The translations under genes and the position numbers were made by a program. From an uncultured Pelagibacteraceae bacterium (GTDB lineage: Bacteria > Pseudomonadota > Alphaproteobacteria > Pelagibacterales > Pelagibacteraceae): 64,000 nucleotides of DNA. A model generated the notes under the pieces. It did no database searches. It was not told the origin of the DNA and saw only the letters and a list, made by a program, of their open reading frames with translations. Positions 44,138-52,633 of the stretch are shown here, one piece after another. The stretch lies in NCBI GenBank assembly GCA_902582315.1, contig CACHRP010000002.1, positions 119,703 through 183,702 on the forward strand. Reading direction: 5' to 3'. Every line of letters starts with the position of its first letter. The stretch's first letter is position 1.

Positions 44138-45166
44138 TTATTTCCAACCAGCAGCTGTCATAACCTCTACTGCTGCAGCTTGATTTTTTCCATAAGAAGA
44201 AAGCTTAGTTTTCATATCTTGTTTGAAATCTAATCCTAAGTTATTTACTACTAATGGACTTGGTGAAACGCCATCAATCATTGGAAACTCAAAAGTATTA
44301 TTTGTAAAATGCTCTTGAGACTCTGGTGTTAATAAAAACTCTACAAGTTTAACTGCATTAGCCTTATTAGGTGCACCTTTTACTAAAGCTGCACAACTAA
44401 CATTCATGTGTGTTCCTCTATCATTTTGATTAGGGAAAAAAGCTTTAACTTTTTTTGCAGCTTCTTGTTGCTCTGCACCTTTTTTACCAGATAACATAAG
44501 TGCTAAATAGTAAGTATTTGCTACAGCAATATCAGCTTCACCAGCAGCAACTGCCATAATTTGTGCTCTGTCATTTCCTTCAGGTATTCTTGCCATATTT
44601 GCTACAACTCCTTTTGCCCACTCAGCAGTAGCTGCTTTACCATTATTTTTGATCAAAGAAGCAACAAGAGATTTATTGTAGATGTTGTTAGATTTTCTTA
44701 TTACTAATCTGCCTTTCCATTTAGGATCTGCTAAACCTTCATAAGTCATTCCAGATAATTCAGCACCAGTAACTCTCTCTGGTGAGTAATAAATTATTCT
44801 TGCTCTTTTTGCGATACCAACCCACTTACTTGTTCTAAAACTTTTTGGAACAGCTGCATTAATAGCAGCAGAAGTTAAACCTCCTTGAAGTGCTCCTTTT
44901 TTATCCATAGCACCACATCTTCCAGCATCTGCTGTGATGTAAAGGTCTGCAGTAGCATCAGCACCCTCTTCGAGTATTCTTTTTTCTAAAGCACCTGATT
45001 TTCCGTTTATCAAATTTACCTTTATTCCAGTCATGTTGGTAAATTTACTGTAAAGTTCTCCGTCTGCTTTATAGTGTCTTGCATTGAATATGTTGACTTC
45101 ATTTGCAATAGCAAAAGTCGAAGCAAACAAAATTGTTATCAATGTAGAAATTGTTATTTTTTTCAC
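44138..45166 (-). CDS. fbpA: Ferric iron-binding periplasmic protein
   Basis: A 342-aa solute-binding protein of the FbpA/IdiA type. A signal peptide (1-21) is followed by EVNIFNARHY, and the twin tyrosines for Fe3+ lie in VANTYYLALML. It starts with GTG at 45166, preceded by GAGGAG. First gene of fbpA-ORF-fbpB-fbpC, behind an iron-box-like site. Confidence 0.92.
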   Translation of the reverse strand: MKKITISTLITILFASTFAIANEVNIFNARHYKADGELYSKFTNMTGIKVNLINGKSGALEKRILEEGADATADLYITADAGRCGAMDKKGALQGGLTSAAINAAVPKSFRTSKWVGIAKRARIIYYSPERVTGAELSGMTYEGLADPKWKGRLVIRKSNNIYNKSLVASLIKNNGKAATAEWAKGVVANMARIPEGNDRAQIMAVAAGEADIAVANTYYLALMLSGKKGAEQQEAAKKVKAFFPNQNDRGTHMNVSCAALVKGAPNKANAVKLVEFLLTPESQEHFTNNTFEFPMIDGVSPSPLVVNNLGLDFKQDMKTKLSSYGKNQAAAVEVMTAAGWK

Positions 45167-45205
45167 TTAATCTCCTCAGTGTTAATTAAATTATGAAGCA
45201 CTTAT

Positions 45206-45245
45206 ATTGCAAATGATAACTGTTTGCAATGAGAATGATTATTAG
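45206..45245. promoter_or_regulatory. Fur-box-like site upstream of fbpA
   Basis: The stretch AATGAGAATGATTATTA (45228-45244) resembles consecutive NATWAT hexamers of Fur boxes (complement TAATAATCATTCTCATT). Just beside it TGCAAA (45208-45213) and TTTGCA (45223-45228) form an inverted repeat. The site lies about 40-80 bases from the fbpA GTG. A Fur-family or other iron regulator is expected, but the identity is inferred. Confidence 0.65.
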
Positions 45246-45290
45246 TTGCGTTAATCTGCTGTATTTAAAACTGCTATTTTATTGGTTTTT

Positions 45291-46181
45291 TTAAAATTTC
45301 CACTCGGAAATTTTACTATATAAAAAATTTCTAAATGCTTGAACCCTAGCAACATTTTTTAAAGATTGTGGGTATACAAAATGAGCCTCAGTAATTGGTC
45401 CCTCAACTTTTGGTAGGACTTTAATCAGATTTTTTGACTGAAAAACTAAATAATCAGGTAATGCTGATAAACCTACACCACTCTCAACAGCCAATAGTAA
45501 TCCCATCACGCTGTTAACTTTCATAATTGATTTTCTTTTTTTTGAGTCTTTCATGCCAATTTTAAGCGCCCAATCTGGATTATAAACTGGAGACGGAGTT
45601 CCTTTTCCAAAAGATATAAATTTATGTTTATTCAAGTCAGCTATACTTTTAGGCATACCATATTTTTCTAAATAAGAATTAGAGCCGTAAATATGGTAAT
45701 TAATATCCATTAATTTTTTTTGAATGTAATTTAATTGTTTAGGTCTTCGCATAAAAATACCAATATCGGCTTGTCTGGTGCTTAAATCTAGCTCTTTATC
45801 ATCAAAAATAAGCTCAACTTCCATTTCTGGGTGAAGCTGCATAAATTCTTGTATTCTTGGAGTTAGCCAATGTGTGCCAAAACTCCTAACTGTAGTAATG
45901 GTGATTTTTCCAGTTGGTTTATTTTTTTGGTCACCTAATGAGGTTTCAACCTCTTTTAATTTACTTATCACCTCATGAGCAGTTTTATAGACATATTCTC
46001 CGTTTTCTGTGAGAGTTAAGCCTCTAGCATGTCTCTCAAATAGTTTAACTTTTAAGTCGTCCTCTAATGATTGTATTTGTCTACTTATTGCAGACTGGCT
46101 TAAATTTAAAATTACTGTTGCACTTGTAAAACTACCAGCTTCCGCCACGGCATGAAAGATTTTTAATTTATCCCAATCCAT
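45291..46181 (-). CDS. LysR-family transcriptional regulator
   Basis: A 296-aa LTTR with an N-terminal winged helix (AEAGSFTSATVILNLSQSAISRQIQSLED) and a substrate-binding domain. The start is one base within the acuI stop (overlap at 46181), so acuI and this gene are cotranscribed. It may sense a product of the acuI pathway. Confidence 0.9.
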   Translation of the reverse strand: MDWDKLKIFHAVAEAGSFTSATVILNLSQSAISRQIQSLEDDLKVKLFERHARGLTLTENGEYVYKTAHEVISKLKEVETSLGDQKNKPTGKITITTVRSFGTHWLTPRIQEFMQLHPEMEVELIFDDKELDLSTRQADIGIFMRRPKQLNYIQKKLMDINYHIYGSNSYLEKYGMPKSIADLNKHKFISFGKGTPSPVYNPDWALKIGMKDSKKRKSIMKVNSVMGLLLAVESGVGLSALPDYLVFQSKNLIKVLPKVEGPITEAHFVYPQSLKNVARVQAFRNFLYSKISEWKF

Positions 46182-47182
46182 TACTTGCTCAGATTTATTA
46201 AGTATCTTCCTGATGTTTTTCCCTCAAGCATTTGTGAGTATGTGCTTAAAAGCTCATCAAGACTTATTTCTTTAACAGATTTTTCCAACAAACTAAAATC
46301 TATAAGATTTGGTAGTTCCCCCCATAAAAAATCTCTTCTTTTTTTTGATGTATCTACTGAGTTTATACCCCAAAGCTTAACTCCCCTGATAATAAATGGC
46401 ATAACGGTAGTATTTAACTTGTAGTGATTGGCATTACCACAAGCTGCAACAATTCCTTTATCTCTTATATGAGAAAGAACATTTGCTAGGATATTTCCTC
46501 CAACCGTATCTACTGCGCCATCATATAATCCTTTATCAAGAGGTCTTGAGTCTTTATCCAAATCAGCAGTATTTATAAGGTTTTTTGCACCTAAAGATTT
46601 TAAATAATCATGGTTTTCTTTTTTTCCCGAAACTGCAGTAACATTTATACCTAATTTATTTAAAATCATTACCGCCATACTTCCAACTCCACCAGAAGCT
46701 CCAGTTACAATTACATCAACTACTTTTTTTTGTAACAATAGCTCTTCTCTTGCTTTAACTGCAAATGCACATTGAATAGCTGTAAGCCCCGCTGTTCCTA
46801 ATATCATAGATTGCTTTGCTGATAAATTTTTTGGTCTTTTTACAAGAAACTCTCCTTTTACTTTTGCGTACTGAGAATAACCTCCATAAAATAATTCACC
46901 AACTCTCCATCCAGTACAAATAATTTCATCACCTTCTTTATAATTTTCATTTTTACTTTCTACAACAGTCCCTGAAAAATCTATTCCTGGTATATGAGGA
47001 AACTCTTTAACTAATTTAGCACCATTTTTTAAAATTAGAGCATCTTTATAATTCAATCCAGAATATTCAACTTTTACCAAAACATCTCCGTGTTTTAAAA
47101 AGTCTTTATTTACTGATTTTACTTCTCTGGAAAATTTATCACCCTCTTGATTTACAACTAATGCTTTGAAATTATCAGACAT
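46181..47182 (-). CDS. acuI: Acryloyl-CoA reductase-like (AcuI/YhdH)
   Basis: A 333-aa medium-chain dehydrogenase/reductase. Catalytic-domain motif YSGLNYKDALI, HIPGIDFSGTV, cofactor motif GASGGVGSMAV and WGINSVD near the C-terminus match AcuI, which reduces acryloyl-CoA to propanoyl-CoA in DMSP breakdown and detoxification. Quinone oxidoreductase-like annotations are the fallback. No DMSP lyase is in the window. Confidence 0.87.
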   Translation of the reverse strand: MSDNFKALVVNQEGDKFSREVKSVNKDFLKHGDVLVKVEYSGLNYKDALILKNGAKLVKEFPHIPGIDFSGTVVESKNENYKEGDEIICTGWRVGELFYGGYSQYAKVKGEFLVKRPKNLSAKQSMILGTAGLTAIQCAFAVKAREELLLQKKVVDVIVTGASGGVGSMAVMILNKLGINVTAVSGKKENHDYLKSLGAKNLINTADLDKDSRPLDKGLYDGAVDTVGGNILANVLSHIRDKGIVAACGNANHYKLNTTVMPFIIRGVKLWGINSVDTSKKRRDFLWGELPNLIDFSLLEKSVKEISLDELLSTYSQMLEGKTSGRYLINLSK

Positions 47183-47206
47183 ATCTGAAAATTATTATAC
47201 AGATAT

Positions 47207-47812
47207 TTATTTGCTTATAAATCTTAAATATCTATTTTGGTAACTTAGATCTTCTTTGAATTGACCTAAATAGTAATTAGTTACTGTTGTTGCTTGCTCT
47301 TTTTTTACTCCCCTCATGGTCATACACATATGATTAGAGTCTATTGTTACAGCAACGCCTTTTGCATCTAGCGCTTCCATAACAGTTTTAGCAATTTGCA
47401 TAGTTAATCTTTCTTGAGTTTGGAGTCTTTTAGAAAAAGCTTCTACTACTCTTGCTAACTTACTTAATCCTACAACTCTCTCGTTAGGAATGTAAGCTAC
47501 ATGAGCTATACCAATTATTGGTGCCATATGATGTTCGCAGTGACTTTGAACAGAGATGTTTTTTTGGATAACAATATCATTATATCCATCAACATCCCCA
47601 AATGTTTTTGATAAAATTTTATATGGATCCTCTTGATAACCTTTGAAATATTCTTTGAATGCTTTTCTAACTCTTTTTGGAGTTTCTAATAAGCCTTCTC
47701 GACCAGGATCTTCACCAATATATTTTAAAATTTTAACGAAAGCTTCTTCTGCTTCCTTGTCAGAAATTTCACTTTCTAATGCTGATTTATTTAATTCTTT
47801 AACTAATTTCAT
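47207..47812 (-). CDS. folE: GTP cyclohydrolase I
   Basis: A 201-aa FolE making dihydroneopterin triphosphate for folate. Zinc ligands Cys92, His95 (in QSHCEHHM) and Cys163 (SNHMCMTMRG) are in place, and HVAYIPNERVVGLSKLARVVEAFSKRLQTQERLT is the family block. Divergent from hisI. Supports folate synthesis with the pab genes elsewhere in the window. Confidence 0.95.
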   Translation of the reverse strand: MKLVKELNKSALESEISDKEAEEAFVKILKYIGEDPGREGLLETPKRVRKAFKEYFKGYQEDPYKILSKTFGDVDGYNDIVIQKNISVQSHCEHHMAPIIGIAHVAYIPNERVVGLSKLARVVEAFSKRLQTQERLTMQIAKTVMEALDAKGVAVTIDSNHMCMTMRGVKKEQATTVTNYYLGQFKEDLSYQNRYLRFISK

Positions 47813-47815
47813 GGA

Positions 47816-47884
47816 AGTTCTTATACATATAAATACTTATTTTTAAAATATTTAATATATCTATGAATGTGCTACATAAGAACT
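47816..47884. promoter_or_regulatory. Inverted repeat framing the folE-hisI gap
   Basis: AGTTCTTAT (47816-47824) and ATAAGAACT (47876-47884) are exact reverse complements near the two ends of the 76-base divergent gap. ATAAGAACT thus stands 3-4 bases before each ATG. It may be a shared control site or a leader element. Confidence 0.4.
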
Positions 47885-47888
47885 ATAT

Positions 47889-48356
47889 ATGTTTAAAAAA
47901 AGAGAAAATGTTGCAGAAATAGAGGAAGGTAAGCTCTTATCACCAAAATTTGATAATGATGGCTTGATACCAGTTGTGACAACATGTGCCAATACAAAAG
48001 AAATATTAATGCATGGTTACATGAATGTAGAAGCACTTAAATTAACAATGGAAACAAAAGAAGCGCATTATTGGAGCAGATCAAGAAACCAAATTTGGCA
48101 CAAAGGTAAAACTAGTGGATTTGTTCAAAAAGTTAAGGAATTAAGAATTGATGATGACCAAGATTCTATTTGGATGAGTGTTGATATTGGTGAGGGTGCT
48201 AGCTGCCATGTTGGTTATAGATCATGTTTTTATAGATCGATTCCGTTAGGTAAAATCGATAATGCTAGAAATATTGAAATGAAATTTGAAGAGAAAGAAA
48301 AAAAATTTGACCCAGAAAAAGTTTATAAAGGACAGCCAAATCCTACAAAAATTTAA
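47889..48356 (+). CDS. hisI: Phosphoribosyl-AMP cyclohydrolase
   Basis: A 155-aa HisI for histidine synthesis. Blocks HGYMNVEALKLTMETKEAHYWSRSRNQIWHKG and GASCHVGYRSCFYR carry the metal/catalytic Cys and Asp residues (WMSVDIGEG). A C-terminal extension follows, as in many alphaproteobacteria. Overlaps the DUF2237 gene by one base. Confidence 0.93.
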   Translation: MFKKRENVAEIEEGKLLSPKFDNDGLIPVVTTCANTKEILMHGYMNVEALKLTMETKEAHYWSRSRNQIWHKGKTSGFVQKVKELRIDDDQDSIWMSVDIGEGASCHVGYRSCFYRSIPLGKIDNARNIEMKFEEKEKKFDPEKVYKGQPNPTKI

Positions 48357-48730
48357 TGGAAGATAATCAAAAAAATGTTTTAGGAGAAGATCTTGAGGAT
48401 TGTTCTATGGATCCATTAACTGGATGGTATAGAGACGGATGTTGTAAAACAGACGAGAATGATAAAGGGGTTCATACAGTTTGCGCTAAGGTAAATAATG
48501 AATTTTTGAGTTGGTGTAAGAATGCGGGTAATGATTTAATCACTCCTCATCCTGAGTTTGGTTTTCCAGGATTGAAAGAAGGAGACAACTGGTGTGTATG
48601 TGCTAGTTGGTACGCAAGAGCAGTTGAAGCAGGTAGAGGATGTCCGATTTATTTAAAAAAAACACATCAAAACACTTTAAAATTAATTCCTATTGAAACT
48701 TTGAAAAAATTTGCAATAGACTTATCTTAA
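48356..48730 (+). CDS. DUF2237-family protein
   Basis: A 124-aa protein with the family pattern MDPLTGWYRDGCC, GVHTVCAKVNNEFL and GDNWCVCASWYARAVEAG. Several conserved cysteines suggest metal binding or redox. Function unknown. It overlaps hisI by one base and converges on the next gene. Confidence 0.85.
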   Translation: MEDNQKNVLGEDLEDCSMDPLTGWYRDGCCKTDENDKGVHTVCAKVNNEFLSWCKNAGNDLITPHPEFGFPGLKEGDNWCVCASWYARAVEAGRGCPIYLKKTHQNTLKLIPIETLKKFAIDLS

Positions 48731-48731
48731 A

Positions 48732-49301
48732 TTAATAAAGTTGTGCATCTGATAACTTGCCAGAGCATGTTAAATTAAATTTTGAAATAGGATGTATAAT
48801 ATTTACTGTAACAGATGTTTTATTGATTAATCTTTCAATTTCATCATCTTTTAAATTCTGAAAATTAAAAATATTGTTTTTAATGTATTCAAATAAAACT
48901 TCCTCTGTGACTGAATAATTTTGTTTTAAAGTTAATGGATTGTACCCAAATTTGTCAGTGACAATTTTATTTCTAACTATATTGCAGTCTGTAATTTTGG
49001 GCTTATATTTTTTTTTCTTTAGATATCTATTTTTATCCATTATTGAATTAATTATTACTTTTGTATTAGCATCATCGTCAATTTTGATTTCATAATTAAT
49101 AGATTGATAACGAACCATTAGCCCCGTTTTTCTTGAGTTTATTACTCTAGATTGATTTTTTAAGAAAAAAATTTCGTATTTCATTAATATCAAATCCTTA
49201 ATAGTTGGTTTTATATCTTTCAGATTATTTGCTTTAGTATATTGGATTAAGGAGAAAAATATTAAAATTGAAAATAAAACAATTTTTTTACATATTTCCA
49301 T
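48732..49301 (-). CDS. Exported unknown protein
   Basis: About 189 aa from ATG 49301 (an upstream GTG/ATG option at 49319 would lengthen it by six). An N-terminal hydrophobic signal (KKIVLFSILIFFSLIQYTKA) is followed by a soluble part with Cys at DCNIV and TCSGK, likely a disulfide. It overlaps the ETF:QO end by 14 bases, so it is the last gene of the ETF run. No family recognised. Confidence 0.6.
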   Translation of the reverse strand: MEICKKIVLFSILIFFSLIQYTKANNLKDIKPTIKDLILMKYEIFFLKNQSRVINSRKTGLMVRYQSINYEIKIDDDANTKVIINSIMDKNRYLKKKKYKPKITDCNIVRNKIVTDKFGYNPLTLKQNYSVTEEVLFEYIKNNIFNFQNLKDDEIERLINKTSVTVNIIHPISKFNLTCSGKLSDAQLY

Positions 49302-50907
49302 ATTTTGGTCCACCACCACCTTCTGGTGTTACCCAAGTAATATTTTGAGATGGCTCTTTGATATCACAAGTTTTGCAATGTATACAATTTTGTGAATTAA
49401 TTACAAATTTAGATAAACCATTTTCAATTTGAACTTCATAAACACCTACAGGGCAGTATCTTTGGGCAGGTTCGTCATATTTTTCTAATGTATAATTAAT
49501 TGGTAAATTTGGGTCTTTAAGCTGTAAATGCACTGGCTGATTTTCAGCATGGTTTGTTCCCGTCAAGTAAACAGAGCTTGTTTTATCAAAAGTAATTTTA
49601 TTATCAGGTTTTGGATAATCAATTTTTGGCATGGTTTTTGCATCTTTTAATGTTTCATGGTCAGCATGTTTGTGACTTAAAGTAAAAGGTAGTCTACCTC
49701 TAAATAATATTTGATCTATTCCTGTAAAAATTATTCCAAGTATTAAACCCCAGCTAAAACTTGGTTTTACATTTCTGGCCGCATGAAGCTCTTCATAAAC
49801 CCAACTTTTACTAAATTTTTCTTCATATATTGATAAGTCTTTTTGTTGACCTAGGTGTTCAAATATTGTTTCAGCTGCAATCATTCCACTTTTCATGGCT
49901 GTATGAGAGCCTTTAATCTTTGGCATATTTAGCGTACCTGCATCACAACCTACTAGTAAAGCACCAGGCATATACATTTTTGGTAAACTTTGAATGCCAC
50001 CTTCAATTAATGCTCTAGCACCATAAGAAATTCTTTTTCCATTCTCTATATATTTTTTTATTGCTGGATGAGTTTTAAATCTTTGAAATTCATCAAACGG
50101 AGATAAATATGGGTTTTTATAATCTAATCCAATTACATACCCTAGAAAAATTTGTTTATTCTCCGCGTGATACATAAAGCTTCCACCATAGGTTTGATTA
50201 TCTAGTGGCCATCCTGCAGTATGCATTACCAAACCTTCATGGTGCATATCTTCACTAATTTCCCAAATCTCTTTGAAACCAATTCCGTATTGCTGAGGAT
50301 CTTTTCCTTTATTTAACTCAAATTTATTTATTAATTGTTTTCCTAGATGTCCCCTGCACCCTTCAGCAAATACCGTAACCTTTGCATGTAATTCCATACC
50401 TGGTTCATAACTATCTTTTTTTTCACCATTTTTATCTAAACCCATATCTTGTGTTGCAACACCTTTAACTGAACCATCATCGTTATATAAAATTTCACTT
50501 GCTGGAAAACCTGGAAAAATTTCAACGCCTAAACCTTCGGCTTGTTCTGCAAGCCATCTGCATAAATTTGCTAAGCTAATAATAAAGTTATTATGATTTT
50601 GTTGAACTTTAGGTAATAACCAAGTAGGCCAACTCAAAGATTTTGTTTTACCTAAAAATAAAAATTTTTCTTTAGAAACTTTTGTTTTAATTGGACTATT
50701 TAATTCTTTCCAATTGGGTATCAGCTCATCTAATGCACGAGTTTCAAAAACATTACCTGATAAAATATGAGCTCCTATTTCAGAAGCTTTTTCTAAAACA
50801 CAAACATTTAAATCAGAATTTAATTGTTTTAGTCTAATTGCTGCAGACAATCCAGATGGACCTCCTCCAACAATTACAACATCGTATTCCATTACCTCGC
50901 GAGACAT
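49288..50907 (-). CDS. etfD: Electron-transfer flavoprotein:ubiquinone oxidoreductase
   Basis: A 539-aa ETF:QO. FAD motif GGGPSGLSAAIRL, an internal quinone/flavin domain (GCDAGTLNMPKIKGSHTAMKSG), and a C-terminal [4Fe-4S] ferredoxin-like tail with Cys in QNCIHCKTCDIKEPSQN. It passes electrons from ETF to ubiquinone. It follows etfA by 23 bases in the DMGDH-ETF run. Confidence 0.93.
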   Translation of the reverse strand: MSREVMEYDVVIVGGGPSGLSAAIRLKQLNSDLNVCVLEKASEIGAHILSGNVFETRALDELIPNWKELNSPIKTKVSKEKFLFLGKTKSLSWPTWLLPKVQQNHNNFIISLANLCRWLAEQAEGLGVEIFPGFPASEILYNDDGSVKGVATQDMGLDKNGEKKDSYEPGMELHAKVTVFAEGCRGHLGKQLINKFELNKGKDPQQYGIGFKEIWEISEDMHHEGLVMHTAGWPLDNQTYGGSFMYHAENKQIFLGYVIGLDYKNPYLSPFDEFQRFKTHPAIKKYIENGKRISYGARALIEGGIQSLPKMYMPGALLVGCDAGTLNMPKIKGSHTAMKSGMIAAETIFEHLGQQKDLSIYEEKFSKSWVYEELHAARNVKPSFSWGLILGIIFTGIDQILFRGRLPFTLSHKHADHETLKDAKTMPKIDYPKPDNKITFDKTSSVYLTGTNHAENQPVHLQLKDPNLPINYTLEKYDEPAQRYCPVGVYEVQIENGLSKFVINSQNCIHCKTCDIKEPSQNITWVTPEGGGGPKYGNM

Positions 50908-50930
50908 ATTGGAAATTTTTACAGTATTTG

Positions 50931-51884
50931 TTATTTTTGTATAGTGTTTAATTTGTTCAATTCTTCCAGAAATTTAGGAAGAGCATCAAATAAATCAGCC
51001 TCTAAGCCATAATCTGCAACAGAAAAAATAGGTGCCTCACCATCTTTATTTATTGCGACAATTACTTTGCTCTCCTTCATGCCAGCCAAATGTTGAATTG
51101 CACCTGAAATTCCGACTGCTATGTATAAATCTGGAACAACTACTTTACCAGTTTGACCAACTTGGTGATCGTTTGTAATGTAACCTGCATCTACTGCTGC
51201 TCTTGATGCGCCGATCGCTGCATTTAATTTGTCAGCAATTGCTGTAATGAGTTTAAAATTTTCACCACTCTGCATACCTCTTCCACCTGAAATTACTATT
51301 CTTGCTGTACCTAGCTCTGGTCTGTCAGATTTAATTTCTTCTTTTTTAACAAATTTTGTATTTTGAGATGGATCAGTATTTTCACCTTTAACTATTTCTG
51401 CTGATCCACCTGAGGTCGGAGCTGGATCAAATGACGTAGGTCTAATGGTGACACATTTTTTTTTATCAGTACTTTTAACTGTAGCAAATGCATTGCCTGC
51501 ATAAATAGGTCTTAAAAAGGTGTCTTCAGAAATAACTTTTATGATATCACTAACTTGAGAAGTGTCTAACAATGCAGCAATTCTAGGCATTAAATTTTTT
51601 CCAAATGTATTTGCTGAACAAACAATGTGTGAGTAATTTTCTGCTTGCTTGAGTATCACCGGTGTATAATTTTCCGCGATATAGTTTTCGTAAATATCAT
51701 TATCTACATGTATTACTTTTTTAACATTAGCAACTTCTGATAATGATTTTGCAACCGGATCAGCATTTTTACCTATAACCAATACGTGTAAATCATCATT
51801 TATTTGCGATGCAGCAGTTATAGCATTAAGAGTAAATGGCTTTACCTCTTTATTGTTATGCTCTGCTATTAATAAAACTGACAT
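50931..51884 (-). CDS. etfA: Electron transfer flavoprotein, alpha subunit
   Basis: 317 aa. The C-terminal FAD domain shows GQTGKVVVPDLYIAVGISGAIQHLAGM and NKDGEAPIF, typical of EtfA; the N-terminal domain pairs with EtfB. Start overlaps the etfB stop by one base. Confidence 0.95.
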   Translation of the reverse strand: MSVLLIAEHNNKEVKPFTLNAITAASQINDDLHVLVIGKNADPVAKSLSEVANVKKVIHVDNDIYENYIAENYTPVILKQAENYSHIVCSANTFGKNLMPRIAALLDTSQVSDIIKVISEDTFLRPIYAGNAFATVKSTDKKKCVTIRPTSFDPAPTSGGSAEIVKGENTDPSQNTKFVKKEEIKSDRPELGTARIVISGGRGMQSGENFKLITAIADKLNAAIGASRAAVDAGYITNDHQVGQTGKVVVPDLYIAVGISGAIQHLAGMKESKVIVAINKDGEAPIFSVADYGLEADLFDALPKFLEELNKLNTIQK

Positions 51885-52633
51885 TATATTACTTTAGCCT
51901 CATTTTTTAATTTTTGAACCAACTCTTCAACGCTAGAAACTTTAATCCCAGCTTTTCTTTTTGGTGGTTCTTCAACTTTAATTTGCTCGATTCTAGGTTT
52001 TATATCAATGCCTAATTCTGAAGCATCTATTTGCTCTAGAGGTTTCTTCTTTGCCTTCATTATATTAGGTAATGATGCGTATCTTGGCTCGTTTAGTCTT
52101 AAATCACATGTAACAATAGAAGGTATTTTAACTTCTATTGTCTCAAGACCTTCATCAACTTCTCTTGTTACCTCTAATACATTTTCTTTTACATCGATTT
52201 TAGAAGCGAATGTTGCTTGAGGCCAATTTAAAATTGCAGCTAACATTTGACCTGTTTGATTACAATCATCATCTATAGCCTGTTTGCCCATAAAAACTAA
52301 ATCTGGTTTTTCTTTTTCGACAATTTTTTGTAAAATTTTTGCAACTGCTAATGGTTCAATAGTACCAGGTGCTTTTACTAATATTCCTCTGTCAGCACCA
52401 ACTGCCAATGCTTTCCTAACTGTCTCTTGAGCTTTTTCTTCTCCAACCGTTACAGCAATTATTTCCTTCGCTTTACCTGACTCTTTTATTTTTACTGCCT
52501 CTTCAACCGCATTATCATCTGGTGGATTTGTTGACATTTTTACATTATCTGTAACAACGCCAGATCCATCTTCTTTAACTCTGATTTGGACGTTGTAATC
52601 AATAACTCTTTTAACTGCTACTAGTATTTTCAT
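51884..52633 (-). CDS. etfB: Electron transfer flavoprotein, beta subunit
   Basis: 249 aa with the EtfB core [35 protein letters not shown] and [22 protein letters not shown], the AMP-binding and recognition loop region. It takes electrons from the upstream-encoded dimethylglycine dehydrogenase. Overlaps that gene by one base. Confidence 0.95.
   Translation of the reverse strand: MKILVAVKRVIDYNVQIRVKEDGSGVVTDNVKMSTNPPDDNAVEEAVKIKESGKAKEIIAVTVGEEKAQETVRKALAVGADRGILVKAPGTIEPLAVAKILQKIVEKEKPDLVFMGKQAIDDDCNQTGQMLAAILNWPQATFASKIDVKENVLEVTREVDEGLETIEVKIPSIVTCDLRLNEPRYASLPNIMKAKKKPLEQIDASELGIDIKPRIEQIKVEEPPKRKAGIKVSSVEELVQKLKNEAKVI

Noticed and set aside
43943..44233. Plus-strand ORF of 96 codons across the fbpA end
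   Set aside because: It is antisense to fbpA and to the 57-aa ORF, whose start fits the operon; the plus frame shows low-complexity Phe/Ser content.
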